Program-made: the position numbers and the translations under genes
Origin: Brevibacillus fortis
Lineage (GTDB): Bacteria > Bacillota > Bacilli > Brevibacillales > Brevibacillaceae
Assembly (NCBI RefSeq): GCF_003013395.1
Contig: NZ_PXZM01000016.1
Span: 58,049 to 122,048, forward strand
Direction: 5' to 3'
Length of the DNA: 64,000 nt
Notes under the pieces: generated by a model
Told to the model about the DNA's origin: nothing
Seen by the model: the letters and a program-made list of their open reading frames with translations, nothing else
Databases searched by the model: none
In this document: positions 16,462 through 25,764 of the stretch, one piece after another
Layout of the letters: each line of letters begins with the position of its first letter
Numbering within the stretch: position 1 is the first letter of the stretch

Positions 16462-16505
16462 AAAGACTTGTGTGCCGCGGATTGTCGGCTTACACAAGTC
16501 TTTTT
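16462..16505. terminator. Bidirectional terminator
   Basis: Twelve-base-pair stem AAAGACTTGTGT / ACACAAGTCTTT (16462-16473 with 16492-16503), A-rich on the left and T-rich on the right, between the convergent MBL-fold and lipoprotein genes. An inner GCCG/CGGC can extend it. Confidence 0.88.
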
Positions 16506-16508
16506 GCT

Positions 16509-17156
16509 TTACTTGCTGGAAGTTGTTGTTTCTTCTTCTTCCACTTCTTTTTCTCTTTCTAAATCTTTATCCATGATTTGGACGTTATGCTTTTTATACA
16601 AATCATCGATCCATTTATCTATATTTTTGCGTTTGTGTCTGTCTTTTACTTTTTCAACCACTTGCGGGCGAACTTCTTCGAGTGTTCCCTCGAACTTATC
16701 TTGGTTTTTATCATAGTATTCCTTAATTTGTTCTTCGGTGATCGGATTAGCCTTCTCGAACAGCTTGTCCCGCAGCATGACAGCACGCACGCCTTCACGG
16801 AGCTCTTGCTCAGTCATTTGCTTATCATCCAAATACTGTTGGAATCTCTCTGGTGATCCCATTTTTTCTTTGATTGGGTTCACACGCGCATCGAGTTCTT
16901 GATCAGTTACAGTGACTCCTTGTGCAGCGCCTTCCTGCTTGTACAGCTCCAAGGTGATGATATCAGCCATGACACGCTTACCAGCATCTTTTTTCAATTT
17001 ATCGTACATTTGTTCCTGAGTGATCGTCACATCACCAATTTTGGCAACAGGGTTATTCGCAGAGAAAGCAGATTCTTTTCCAGAACTACAGCCTACCACG
17101 GCGAGACTTAGTACGAGTGCTGAGGTAGCGAGAATAGATACATTAAATTTTTTCAT
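16509..17156 (-). CDS. SurA_N/PrsA-like lipoprotein without a PPIase domain
   Basis: 215 residues. The N-terminus is a lipoprotein signal with lipobox LAVVGC, so the mature protein should be anchored outside the membrane. The body has the SurA_N/PrsA chaperone layout: VAKIGDVTITQEQMYDKLKK, then ITLELYKQEGAAQGVTVTDQELDA, then ITEEQIKEYYDKNQDKF. The parvulin peptidyl-prolyl isomerase domain that normally follows in PrsA (about 90 residues) is absent, and the chain goes straight to the C-terminal helices. A holdase-type foldase for secreted proteins is a fair guess. Start ATG at 17156 follows GAGAGG. Confidence 0.75.
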   Translation of the reverse strand: MKKFNVSILATSALVLSLAVVGCSSGKESAFSANNPVAKIGDVTITQEQMYDKLKKDAGKRVMADIITLELYKQEGAAQGVTVTDQELDARVNPIKEKMGSPERFQQYLDDKQMTEQELREGVRAVMLRDKLFEKANPITEEQIKEYYDKNQDKFEGTLEEVRPQVVEKVKDRHKRKNIDKWIDDLYKKHNVQIMDKDLEREKEVEEEETTTSSK

Positions 17157-17220
17157 TAATAACAACCTCTCTTTCTTGATAGATATACGACTGTGTATAG
17201 TGCAGCGTTTCGGATACCGG

Positions 17221-17255
17221 AAAATAAAAACCGCACACATAAAGCAATGTGCGGT
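17221..17255 (-). terminator. Rho-independent terminator of the TPR-protein gene
   Basis: On the minus strand ACCGCACA / TGTGCGGT (17248-17255 with 17230-17237) followed by TTTTATTTT. Confidence 0.8.
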
Positions 17256-17265
17256 CATCAATCGA

Positions 17266-17952
17266 TTAGCTGGCTTGTGTAGAGGCCTTTTTCCACTCTT
17301 CCAAGCGTTTTTCCAGTACGGAGTGATTCAGATGCAATAGACTTGCGGATTTGTCCATCAATTGCTTGAGATGGGAAAGGGCTCGCTCGTAATTTCCTTT
17401 GGCAGCTTCAATCTCTGCCAAGCAGAAGAGCTTCCAGTCTTTTGCCGATCGTTTGCTTGCGATCAACTGGTAAGCTTCTATCGCACTCTCTACTTCACCC
17501 AGTCGGGCGTGCGAGCAGGCAATTAGAGCTAAGGAATCAGTCATTCCCTGATCACGCTGGTAAATACGAAAAGCCACTTCTAATGATTCGTTGTATCGTT
17601 CAGATGAATAGTAAACGATCGCCAGGTTGTAAAACAAGTAGTGAATCATCGCTTGATTAAATAACGTTGGGCGTTCTTTACAGACGCTGATTCCTTGAAC
17701 GATATATTTTTCGGCCATTTCATAATTGCCAAGCATGATCTCATGTGTTGATTTATCCAGCATAGCCACAGCACGGGAACGGTTCTTCCGATAGGAAGCC
17801 TCCAGCCAGCGCAATCGAACATCCAAACGGCGTTTGAAAAGATTGGCCATGTACTGAAAGCGGAAGGGCCAGTGCAAGCGAAGAAACATAACCAACAGCA
17901 CAGCCGCAATCCCTGCCAGCGTTGATGTCAAATTAAAACTCAAATACTCCAC
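17266..17952 (-). CDS. Membrane-anchored TPR-like protein
   Basis: 228 residues. One N-terminal hydrophobic helix (LTSTLAGIAAVLLVMFLRL) is followed by a basic stretch and then helical repeats: GNYEMAEKYIVQGISV, HYLFYNLAIVYYSSERYNESLEVAFRIY, SHARLGEVESAIEAYQLIA and CLAEIEAAKGNYERALSHLKQL. These are tetratricopeptide-like units, about four, facing the cytoplasm. Such proteins scaffold complexes; no partner is indicated. GTG start after GAGAGGG. Confidence 0.7.
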   Translation of the reverse strand: MEYLSFNLTSTLAGIAAVLLVMFLRLHWPFRFQYMANLFKRRLDVRLRWLEASYRKNRSRAVAMLDKSTHEIMLGNYEMAEKYIVQGISVCKERPTLFNQAMIHYLFYNLAIVYYSSERYNESLEVAFRIYQRDQGMTDSLALIACSHARLGEVESAIEAYQLIASKRSAKDWKLFCLAEIEAAKGNYERALSHLKQLMDKSASLLHLNHSVLEKRLEEWKKASTQAS

Positions 17953-18032
17953 GTAGTGACACCCTCTCTATTTACGCTGCATCTATTACCCCATCTTAGC
18001 ACAGAACCTGTCCGCATGACAGAGCATTACCG

Positions 18033-19991
18033 CTATTTCGTCAATGGCAAGATATTCTCTTTTTTGGAGGTAGAGAGCTGCTGTGTTTTGACGTAATCGT
18101 CGGAAACGGTATAGAGGGTGTCGCCGATAGTGAGTATCCGTTTGATGTTACTGGAGCTGTCGTACCAGCCTTCGCCAGCTTTCGCGATATCTTCCTTCGA
18201 CAGATGGGTAATCTGCTCTGTCAGTTGAAAGCCTTTTAGCAGATCGAGCTGATATACATAGGCACCCTGGAAAGTAAACTGGCCGTACTGGCGCATATCG
18301 TTTTTGGCTTTTTGTTCAGCCGTTCGTTCGTGGACTGTTACAGGAAAGGCAAGCAGATTTTTTTCTTTGGAAAAAAGCAGAGCCTTGTGATTGTGCAACA
18401 GCTCAGAGTCTGTTCCTCTGTCCCCAATAACAGTCTTGAACTTTTCTTTCGGTTTCGTTACATCACTGACGTCAAAGAGGGCAATTTTCATCCCTTGGTA
18501 GTAGGCCATGTCTTTATCTGCTTCTGCTTCTTTGCCAAAACCGATGATATGATTCTCATCATACGGGTGTAAATAGTCGCTGTAACCTGGAATTTTGAGG
18601 GCACCTAGTACGCTTGGAGCAGAAGGCTTCTTCAGATCGAGTACGAATAGCGGATCGACTTTTTTGAAGGTGACCATGTAGGCGCGATCTCCCATGAAAC
18701 GGACAGAGTAAATACGTTCTCCTGGAGCGATGCCTTCTAGCTTGCCAAATACCTCGAGTTTGTTGTTCAGTACATACAAGTTGTTTTTCGACGTATGCTC
18801 ATCGTCTCGCCACATGTTCCCGCTAGTCGTGGCGATTCGGAAATAACCGTCGTTTTCATCCATGGAAAACTGGTTCAGAATGCGTCCAGGCACAGACCCT
18901 TTTCCCGTATATCGAATGTCTCCCTTGTTCATGGCAAAGCGGTAAATGGTTGTATCTGACTCCATAGGAGGTGCAATCAAAGAAGTAGACGATGCTTTTT
19001 GCTTAACGGCTACCGGCTGTACATTGTTCTGGGTGACGGCTACATACAGATTTTTAGTGGATGCATAGATGTTCTCCCCAGCACCAAGATACGTATTCAG
19101 TGACATCTCTTGTTTCGAATCATCCAGATTCACGCCAGCGACGATCAAATACTCTGGCCGAAAGTGATCCGGGAAGTAACGAATCTCGCTGTAGGGAATG
19201 GTTTGGTATTGGTTATGATGGACGCTGTCTTTATACGTTGGGCCCGGCACTTCTGTTTTCTCCTGCATAATACGATAAGTATCCATGTAATGGTTGGCTG
19301 TCACGTACAAGCTCGCGCCGATTTTGCGGGACGACATGTACTGGCCTTCTAGCTCCAGTTGGCGAATGAGCCGAGGTTGTTTTTTGTCCGTAATATCGTA
19401 GATCATGGTTTTCACTGACTGCATGCCTTGGTAACGGGGAATGCCTCTTTTGGAAGCATGGCCGGGAGGATAAGAGATGGTCTCATCCGCTTGCCCGATA
19501 ACGATGAGTCTACGATCGTCTACGTACATTTCTTGCGGTACGAATTTTCCATTGTCATAGCTGATGCGGCTTGCGACCTTCATCTCGGTGGCTGGATACG
19601 CTTTGATGATGCGCACTTCATTTTGTGTGGATTGATAAAGATAAGTCCCGTCTGATTTTACGATATCTGCTTCATCAACGCCCTGCACTTGTGTGTTGGT
19701 TGTGGAAAAATCACCGCGAACAGCGCCTCCGGAAGTGTCAGCTACTTTGTTGACAGTGCTAGGCGCGGCTACTGGCAAAGCGGTAGACGTTTCCATGGTG
19801 GCGTAGTAATAGCTGTCCTGGTTTGATGATTGGATGAGCTTTTTTAGCTCCGCATAGGAACCGACTACGGGCAAATCTTCTGTTGATGCGGCTTGAACGG
19901 TTGGCTCCGCGACTGTACCTGTCGTCAACAGGAAGGGTATAGCGGTTACCACCATCACGGAGGCGAGAAGCCCGGCAAATGTTCTTTTCAT
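18033..19991 (-). CDS. Secreted beta-propeller domain protein (PF09826 type)
   Basis: 652 residues with a cleavable signal peptide (MKRTFAGLLASVMVVTAIPF, Ala-x-Ala near residue 34-36). The hallmark VQGVDEADIVKSDGTYLYQ lies near residue 110 and identifies the secreted beta-propeller family first noted in archaea. Blade-like repeats with conserved Tyr/Val/Asp-rich strands follow (VYVAVTQN, IYSVRFMGDRAYMVTFKKVDPLFVLDL). Function of the family is unknown; extracellular binding or scaffolding is inferred. The ATG at 19991 follows GAGGGGGATC; the longer frame to 20087 would hide the signal peptide and was rejected. Confidence 0.82.
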   Translation of the reverse strand: MKRTFAGLLASVMVVTAIPFLLTTGTVAEPTVQAASTEDLPVVGSYAELKKLIQSSNQDSYYYATMETSTALPVAAPSTVNKVADTSGGAVRGDFSTTNTQVQGVDEADIVKSDGTYLYQSTQNEVRIIKAYPATEMKVASRISYDNGKFVPQEMYVDDRRLIVIGQADETISYPPGHASKRGIPRYQGMQSVKTMIYDITDKKQPRLIRQLELEGQYMSSRKIGASLYVTANHYMDTYRIMQEKTEVPGPTYKDSVHHNQYQTIPYSEIRYFPDHFRPEYLIVAGVNLDDSKQEMSLNTYLGAGENIYASTKNLYVAVTQNNVQPVAVKQKASSTSLIAPPMESDTTIYRFAMNKGDIRYTGKGSVPGRILNQFSMDENDGYFRIATTSGNMWRDDEHTSKNNLYVLNNKLEVFGKLEGIAPGERIYSVRFMGDRAYMVTFKKVDPLFVLDLKKPSAPSVLGALKIPGYSDYLHPYDENHIIGFGKEAEADKDMAYYQGMKIALFDVSDVTKPKEKFKTVIGDRGTDSELLHNHKALLFSKEKNLLAFPVTVHERTAEQKAKNDMRQYGQFTFQGAYVYQLDLLKGFQLTEQITHLSKEDIAKAGEGWYDSSSNIKRILTIGDTLYTVSDDYVKTQQLSTSKKENILPLTK

Positions 19992-20091
19992 TTTGATCCC
20001 CCTCATATCTGCTTCTTGCCAAAATTTGTTGTCGGTAATAAGACGATGCATTTTTACGGAATGTTTCACACACTCTTTGGGCAGCAATCTA

Positions 20092-20120
20092 CGGACAGGT
20101 GGGGGAGCGTGTGCTATAAT
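20092..20120 (+). promoter_or_regulatory. Extended -10 promoter of the fumarase gene
   Basis: CGGACA (20092-20097), 17-base spacer, and perfect TATAAT (20115-20120) preceded by TGC, an extended -10 element. Confidence 0.7.
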
Positions 20121-20173
20121 AATAGGCGGTTTATGCTACCATTTACACCACTACGTCAAAAGGGGCGTCATAG

Positions 20174-21709
20174 ATGGAAAACTTGAAGCAAAGCATTCTG
20201 GAACTGATCACGGATACTTCTACGAATCTACCACCAGACGTGCGTCGTGCCGTCAATGCAGCTAAAGTGAAAGAGGATCTTGGCACACGTGCAGCGCTGT
20301 CTTTGTCTACGATCGCGCAAAACGTCGTCATGGCAGAAGAAAATGTTTCTCCGATCTGTCAAGATACAGGGATGCCTACATTCGAAGTGAAAACTCCGGT
20401 TGGGGTCAACCAGCTGATCATTAAACAAGCAATCAAGGAAATGATTGCAGAAGCAACTAAAACAGGTAAGCTGCGTTCCAACTCTGTAGATTCCTTGACG
20501 GGTGAAAACACAGGGGACAACCTCGGACCAGGTACGCCTGTCATTCACTTCGAGCAATGGGAAGAGGATGAAATCGAAATCAAGCTGATCCTCAAAGGTG
20601 GCGGCTGTGAGAACAAGAACATCCAATACTCCCTGCCCTGTGAGCTCGAAGGCCTAGGCAAAGTGGGTCGTAACTTGGATGGCATTCGCAAGTGCATTCT
20701 GCACGCTGTATACCAAGCGCAAGGACAAGGCTGTAGTGCCGGCTTCATCGGTGTAGGAATCGGTGGCGATCGCACATCCGGTTATGCACTGGCGAAGCAT
20801 CAACTGTTCCGCAAAGTAGAGGATGTCAATCAAAATGCTGATCTGGCTGCTTTGGAAGACTACATCATGGAAACTGCGAACCAGCTCGGAATCGGAACCA
20901 TGGGCTTCGGTGGTAACTCGACTCTGCTCGGCTGTAAAATCGGCGTGGAAAACCGCCTGCCAGCAAGCTTTTTCGTATCCGTTGCCTACAACTGCTGGGC
21001 ATTCCGTCGTCAAGGTGTTCGCCTGAATCCGGAGACTGGTGAAATTCTCCGTTATCTGTATAAAGATGAAGAAGTTGCCATGGACTTGACCCCTGTAGCA
21101 GCTACGGACGATGCGGGTGAAAAGCGTCGGGAGGTTGTTCTGGAAGCGCCAATCTCTGAAGAACAAATCCGCAGCCTGCGAGTGGGCGATGTGGTCATCA
21201 TCAATGGCGAAATGCACACAGGACGCGACGCCCTGCACAGCTACCTAATGGATCATGACTGTCCAGTGGACCTGAATGGTGGCATCATCTACCATTGCGG
21301 TCCGGTTATGCTGAAGGATCAAGAAGGCGAGTGGCATGTAAAAGCGGCTGGCCCGACTACTTCCATTCGTGAGGAGCCGTACCAAGGCGAAATCATCAAG
21401 AAATTCGGAATCCGTGCTGTTATCGGAAAAGGTGGAATGGGTGCGAAAACCCTGAAAGCATTGAACGAGCATGGCGCTGTGTACTTGAATGCGATTGGTG
21501 GAGCGGCCCAGTATTATGCAGAATGCTTGGAAAAAGTAGAAGGTGTTGACTTCATGGAATTCGGTATTCCAGAAGCGATGTGGCACCTGCGCGTAAAAGG
21601 CTTCGCTGCAATCGTCACCATGGATTCCCATGGCAACAGCTTGCACGCGGATGTGGAAAAGTCTTCCGCAGAGAAATTAGCTCAGTTTGCGGCACCTGTA
21701 TTTAAATAA
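20174..21709 (+). CDS. Class I fumarate hydratase
   Basis: 511 residues, the fused alpha-plus-beta form of the oxygen-sensitive iron-sulfur fumarase that interconverts fumarate and malate in the citric acid cycle. Three cysteines suited to bind the 4Fe-4S cluster are in SPICQDTGMP, GGGCENKN and GQGCSAGF. The C-terminal beta part starts around DLTPVAATDD and contains GDVVIINGEMHTGRDALHS and GPTTSIREEPY. It replaces the class II FumC-type enzyme in function. Ribosome site AAAAGGGG before the ATG. Single-gene unit with its own promoter and terminator. Confidence 0.95.
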   Translation: MENLKQSILELITDTSTNLPPDVRRAVNAAKVKEDLGTRAALSLSTIAQNVVMAEENVSPICQDTGMPTFEVKTPVGVNQLIIKQAIKEMIAEATKTGKLRSNSVDSLTGENTGDNLGPGTPVIHFEQWEEDEIEIKLILKGGGCENKNIQYSLPCELEGLGKVGRNLDGIRKCILHAVYQAQGQGCSAGFIGVGIGGDRTSGYALAKHQLFRKVEDVNQNADLAALEDYIMETANQLGIGTMGFGGNSTLLGCKIGVENRLPASFFVSVAYNCWAFRRQGVRLNPETGEILRYLYKDEEVAMDLTPVAATDDAGEKRREVVLEAPISEEQIRSLRVGDVVIINGEMHTGRDALHSYLMDHDCPVDLNGGIIYHCGPVMLKDQEGEWHVKAAGPTTSIREEPYQGEIIKKFGIRAVIGKGGMGAKTLKALNEHGAVYLNAIGGAAQYYAECLEKVEGVDFMEFGIPEAMWHLRVKGFAAIVTMDSHGNSLHADVEKSSAEKLAQFAAPVFK

Positions 21710-21725
21710 GGAATGTAACACGAAA

Positions 21726-21767
21726 GCCTCTGACGCACTTCATGTGCTGCCGGAGGTTTTTTTTTTC
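21726..21767 (+). terminator. Rho-independent terminator after the fumarase gene
   Basis: GCCTC..GCAC / GTGC..GAGG stem (inner GCAC 21735-21738 with GTGC 21744-21747) followed by ten T residues. Confidence 0.8.
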
Positions 21768-21875
21768 AAACTAGGCGGAAGATGAGAAGGAAATAGTTGG
21801 ATGCATGATGAACTTTCGAGGGACTAACCAGGATTGCGGGCAGATGGATTTTCATTTTTGACAGGGGGGACAGGA

Positions 21876-23096
21876 ATGAAATGGTTGATTGCTGATCGCG
21901 TCATTATCGGAGATGGAGAACGTGTAATCGAACAAGGTGCAGTTGGGATTGATAGGCAAGGAAAGATTGTAGCAGTAGGGACAGAATCGGAGCTTGCGCA
22001 TTCCTTTTCGGAAGGAGAGGTAAAGCGGTACAGCGGATGCTCCATTTTGCCAGGCTTGATCGATTTGCATGTTCACATCGGGTATTGGTGGAGCAAACCA
22101 GACTCGGCTGAGTATCGCAACAACGATGGACTTGTGGCTCTACTTGCGACAGCGAACTTGAAAGAGGCGCTTTCCCTGGGGGTCACGACGATCCGCGATG
22201 TAGCCGCACCGGATGGATTGTGCAATACGCTGAAGCTGGCAGCCAAGAACAAGTTCATTGTTTCCCCTCGTCTTTTTCAGGTAAACCAAGGGATTATTAT
22301 GACCGGGGGCCACGGCTGGCAATTGGATGGTGCCCTGCGAGAAGCCAATGGCCCGTGGGAAGTGCGGACAGCCGTGCGTGAACAAGTGAGAGCGGGAGCA
22401 GACTGGATCAAGCTCATGACGAGCCATCGTACACCAACGCCGGAGTTCACACAAGAGGAACTGGATGCGGCCGTAGATGAATCTCATCGCTTGGCACGGA
22501 AATGCTGTGTGCATGCATCCCTCCAACCGGCGATCCAGATGGCAATTGATGCGGGATTTGATACGATCGAGCACGCGACGCATATGACAGTCGAACAGGC
22601 AGAGCAGATGAAGAAAAAAGGACTGGTATGGGTACCGACCATGATTACCTTCTTCCAGATTGCTGATTATTACAAGCATATTTGGCATGAGCAGCAACAA
22701 GCGAATCAAGGCATATTGAGCGAAGGGCTTATCGAGCAGGGAGCCTTTTTCATCGAATCGGAAAAGGCGTACCGCGAGAACTTCGCACGATTGATGAATA
22801 CAGGTGTAAAAATCGCTACGGGTACGGATATCGTATTGGATGGCTATCCGATTACGCCTGTGGCAGAAGAGATCAAGCTGATGGTGGAGCTGGGAATGGA
22901 GCCAATTCGAGCGATCCAGGCTGCTACCCAAAACGCTGCTGAGGTGCTGGACCAAGGAAGCAGGATCGGTACGTTAGCGCCAGGGTATCTCGCTGATCTG
23001 CTTGTGGTAAACGGTGATCCTTTACAAGAAATAGAGTCTTTGAAGCAAGTGGAAGAAGTGTTTCTTGAGAGTGTGACTGTCTTTTCAAAGTGTTGA
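21876..23096 (+). CDS. Metal-dependent amidohydrolase (prolidase/imidazolonepropionase-like)
   Basis: 406 residues of the amidohydrolase superfamily. Metal ligands: LPGLIDLHVHIG (HxH, residues about 58-69), the Lys that is usually carbamylated in GADWIKLMTSH, His residues in CCVHASLQPA and DTIEHATHMT, and the final Asp in IATGTDIVLDG. The end has the standard TQNAAEVLDQGSRIGTLAPGYLADLLVV. Members of this branch hydrolyse Xaa-Pro dipeptides, imidazolones or xenobiotic amides; substrate not readable. Start at 21876 after AGGGGGGACAGGA. Confidence 0.85.
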   Translation: MKWLIADRVIIGDGERVIEQGAVGIDRQGKIVAVGTESELAHSFSEGEVKRYSGCSILPGLIDLHVHIGYWWSKPDSAEYRNNDGLVALLATANLKEALSLGVTTIRDVAAPDGLCNTLKLAAKNKFIVSPRLFQVNQGIIMTGGHGWQLDGALREANGPWEVRTAVREQVRAGADWIKLMTSHRTPTPEFTQEELDAAVDESHRLARKCCVHASLQPAIQMAIDAGFDTIEHATHMTVEQAEQMKKKGLVWVPTMITFFQIADYYKHIWHEQQQANQGILSEGLIEQGAFFIESEKAYRENFARLMNTGVKIATGTDIVLDGYPITPVAEEIKLMVELGMEPIRAIQAATQNAAEVLDQGSRIGTLAPGYLADLLVVNGDPLQEIESLKQVEEVFLESVTVFSKC

Positions 23097-23246
23097 TGGG
23101 GCTGAGCCTTGCTGATTCAGGTTTGTAACGGCGTTTGTACTGGGTGTTTGACTATTCTTTGCCAAAATGGGTATTCGTTTATTGCGCGTGTATCAAGGCG
23201 GGCATAGGTTAATAACGAATGATCACAGATAAAAGGAGTGAGATTC

Positions 23247-23588
23247 GTGAACTATGTAGTCCGTGCCGGAGATACGCTGAACAGCATTGCGGCTCGTTTT
23301 GGTGTATCCGTTCAGGAATTGATCCGCGTGAATAATATCGCATATCCTTACTACATTTACGTCGGTCAAAATTTGTACATCCCGATTACCCCGACACCAG
23401 CTCCTGGTGGAGATGTCGAGCGTCGCTTGGAGCGTGTGGAAAGGCGAGTGGATGCGCTTCGGGAAGATTTTCGCAGACTGGATAACCGAGTTGATCGATT
23501 AGAGAACCGTGTCACTCGCCTGGAGAGGGCCATTACGCCGACACCGCCTCCGCGCCCACGTCCGCCCGGTACGCCTCGTCCACGCTAA
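23247..23588 (+). CDS. LysM domain plus coiled-coil, Pro-rich tail protein
   Basis: 113 residues. One LysM peptidoglycan-binding module fills residues 2-46 (YVVRAGDTLNSIAARFGVSVQELIRVN, then VGQNLYIP). A short coiled coil rich in Arg, Val and Leu heptads follows (VERRLERVERRVDALREDF and further), then a Pro/Arg tail. No signal peptide, which fits a spore-coat or cortex-bound protein made in the mother cell (as for SafA), though this is inference. GTG 23247 lies eight bases after AAAAGGAG; the earlier GTG at 23238 overlaps that site. GCATAGGTTA at 23202-23211 resembles a sporulation-sigma -10 box but no matching -35 was found. Confidence 0.75.
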   Translation: MNYVVRAGDTLNSIAARFGVSVQELIRVNNIAYPYYIYVGQNLYIPITPTPAPGGDVERRLERVERRVDALREDFRRLDNRVDRLENRVTRLERAITPTPPPRPRPPGTPRPR

Positions 23589-23688
23589 GCAGCTGGATAG
23601 AGGACCAAATAATTTTCCTCACTTCGTAATTTCCTCTTCGCCCGATCCTGCATAAACTGATACGAGAGGATTAAGAGGAGGTGCGGCC

Positions 23689-23877
23689 ATGCTAGGGTTA
23701 AATGGAAAAAACGTTCGACACCATTTCATGGGCGTCTATGGAAAAGTGGTGCAGATTCGGGAACTGGTGGATGTCATCGACCAAGTTTTTGACTCTGTCA
23801 ACAAAGTGGGCGACATAGGAAAGGCGATGCTTGGACCTCGAAAGGCAAGTGCCAAAAAGCTCGACAAGCTCAGATGA
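23689..23877 (+). CDS. Small hypothetical protein
   Basis: 62 residues, no recognised family. A strong ribosome site (AAGAGGAGGTGCGGCC) precedes the ATG and a good terminator follows, so it is likely a real gene. The sequence is a single amphipathic helix pattern (VVQIRELVDVIDQVFDSVNKV) with a basic C-terminus (ASAKKLDKLR). No signal peptide. Confidence 0.6.
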   Translation: MLGLNGKNVRHHFMGVYGKVVQIRELVDVIDQVFDSVNKVGDIGKAMLGPRKASAKKLDKLR

Positions 23878-23900
23878 ATGGGGAGAGGAATGGCATAACA

Positions 23901-23937
23901 AAAAACCGCGTCCGTAATGGATGCGGTTTTTATTTTG
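23901..23937 (+). terminator. Rho-independent terminator
   Basis: AAAAACCGC..TCC / GGA..GCGGTTTTT hairpin (23901-23913 with 23919-23931), tail ATTTTG. Confidence 0.85.
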
Positions 23938-24072
23938 ATTTATTGATGGCTCTTAGGGGCAGACTCTATCATCAGAATAAATCATTTGGAAGAAAAAGTC
24001 TATTCTTTTTTTGAAAATTCCCTTATATTTTTGGAGCTGTTATCAACTGACTTCAATAAGGGAGTGATGGAG

Positions 24073-25476
24073 ATGGAAAAGGAAAAGCGTCACGTAGGTT
24101 TGGTTACGGGTGGAGTGCTGATGGGGCTAGTCTTGTCATCGCTGGATCAGACGATTGTATCAACAGCCATGCCGACAATCGCCAAAGAGCTGGGAGGTCT
24201 ATCTTTTTACAGCTGGGTGTTCGCCATTTATATGCTCGCATCGACCACGAGCATGCCCATCTATGGGAAAATGGCTGACTTGTTTGGACCGAGAAAAATG
24301 TATTTGATTGGTTTGTTTCTGTTTCTCGTGGGATCTCTTCTGTGCGGTTTGGCTAATTCCATGACAAGTCTTATTGTAGCGAGAGGAGTTCAAGGCTTGG
24401 GCGCTGGGGCATTAATGCCGGTTGCATTCATCATTGTTGGTGAACTGTATCCACCCGAGAAGAGAGGCAAATTTCAAGGCCTTTTCGGAGCTGTCTTTGC
24501 CATGACGAGTATACTCGGTCCCTCGTTGGGAGGAATCCTCGTGGAGCTTCTGCCATGGGGATGGATCTTCTTTATTAACCTTCCCATCGGTATCGCTGCC
24601 TTTTTGATCATTGCCCTAGCCTGGAGTGATCAGCGGCATTATGATAAAAAGCCTGTCATCGACTGGTATGGGGCGATTTGCTTGAGCGCAGCTATCATTC
24701 TCATCCTGCTGTCCTTTGTCATGGAGGGGAGAGAATACAAGATCGGATTAGGGGGAGCGGGTATCCTACTTCTCGGCTTGTTCATCTGGGTTGAAACCAA
24801 AGCTAAGGAACCTTTGCTTCCACTTTCTTTATTTCGCATCCCAGCCATTGGATATGGCAATCTCGTAGGATTCTTTGTGAGTGCGGCTTTGTTCGGGGCA
24901 ATCGCATACACCCCTTTGTTCGTCCAAGGGGTGGGCGGTGCGAGTCCATCAGAGGCTGGTTTTCTTTTAGTGCCACTCATGCTGTCCGCAGCGATTTCTT
25001 CGACGATTGGGGGAAGATGGATGGCAAAAGCTTCCTTTCGTGCGGTTCTAATCCCCAGCTTACTTATCATGGCGACAGGCTTTTTCCTAATGAGCACGAT
25101 TGATGTAGAAACAACCAACACACAGCTCGTCATCTACATGATTGTCACAGGTCTAGGCATGGGGGCCATCTATCCGGCACTCGGTACCGCAGCACAAAGC
25201 GCTGTAAAACCGCAAGATCGGGGCGTTGCCATGTCGACATCGCAATTATTTCGTTCCATTGGGGGAACGATTGGAATCAGTTTGTTTGGAACCATCGTGG
25301 AATGGCAGATGCGGGCAGGCTTGGTGTTTAGTGAAGCTTTGCACGGCGTCTTTGTCACTGGATTGATTCTGATTGGAATCAGCTTGATAGCCAGTGTTCT
25401 ACTCGGCAATGTGCGAATGCTCGACAAAGAACCCCGCCATTCGCATTCATCAAATAGCGGGGTTCCCAAAGCATAG
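24073..25476 (+). CDS. MFS multidrug exporter, DHA2 (EmrB/QacA) type
   Basis: 467 residues, about 14 membrane helices, a proton-coupled drug exporter of the DHA2 group. Motif C-like and motif A-like segments are visible: LDQTIVSTAMPTIAKELGG near residue 25 (motif D1), GKMADLFGPRKMYLIG near 70 (motif A), and FFINLPIGIAAFLI near 170. Start chosen at ATG 24073, eight bases after AAGGGAG; alternatives are GTG 24064 and ATG 24067, and the far upstream start at 23986 has no ribosome site. No TetR-type regulator is adjacent, which is unusual for this family. Confidence 0.88.
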   Translation: MEKEKRHVGLVTGGVLMGLVLSSLDQTIVSTAMPTIAKELGGLSFYSWVFAIYMLASTTSMPIYGKMADLFGPRKMYLIGLFLFLVGSLLCGLANSMTSLIVARGVQGLGAGALMPVAFIIVGELYPPEKRGKFQGLFGAVFAMTSILGPSLGGILVELLPWGWIFFINLPIGIAAFLIIALAWSDQRHYDKKPVIDWYGAICLSAAIILILLSFVMEGREYKIGLGGAGILLLGLFIWVETKAKEPLLPLSLFRIPAIGYGNLVGFFVSAALFGAIAYTPLFVQGVGGASPSEAGFLLVPLMLSAAISSTIGGRWMAKASFRAVLIPSLLIMATGFFLMSTIDVETTNTQLVIYMIVTGLGMGAIYPALGTAAQSAVKPQDRGVAMSTSQLFRSIGGTIGISLFGTIVEWQMRAGLVFSEALHGVFVTGLILIGISLIASVLLGNVRMLDKEPRHSHSSNSGVPKA

Positions 25477-25478
25477 GA

Positions 25479-25733
25479 TCACGGTTTTTTATTCATGCCT
25501 TCCATCGCCATCCGAACCATCTCTCTGACCATACTGCCGCCCAAGCGTCCTCCGATTCGACCGGCATCGTGAGAGGTTAGCTGTCCATTGTAGCCGGGCT
25601 GCAACGGAACATGAATTTCTTCCGCGACCTCGAATTTGGCCTGCGCGGGATCAGCAACGTGGGCAACCTGCGCTTTTAGGGCGTCCAGTCCTTTTCGCGC
25701 CTCGGGAACGAGAGGGCGTTTGCGTCTGCTCAT
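25479..25733 (-). CDS. Alpha/beta-type small acid-soluble spore protein
   Basis: 84 residues. The conserved pieces of alpha/beta-type SASPs are present: LVPEARKGLDALKAQVA at the start, the germination-protease region FEVAEEIHVPL, and the DNA-binding end LTSHDAGRIGGRLGGSMVREMVRMAM. These proteins saturate spore DNA and protect it from UV and heat, and are degraded on germination. Expression is expected from a forespore sigma factor; no clear sigmaG boxes were found. It supports a spore-forming host. It lies in the same direction as, and just downstream of, the radical SAM gene. Confidence 0.88.
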   Translation of the reverse strand: MSRRKRPLVPEARKGLDALKAQVAHVADPAQAKFEVAEEIHVPLQPGYNGQLTSHDAGRIGGRLGGSMVREMVRMAMEGMNKKP

Positions 25734-25764
25734 GGTAGATCACCTCACGCCCTAGTGTGCCCAT

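Noticed and set aside
23202..23211. GCATAGGTTA as a sporulation sigmaK/E promoter for the LysM gene
   Set aside because: No fitting -35 element (AC or TCATATT type) lies at the right distance, so it was mentioned only in the gene entry.
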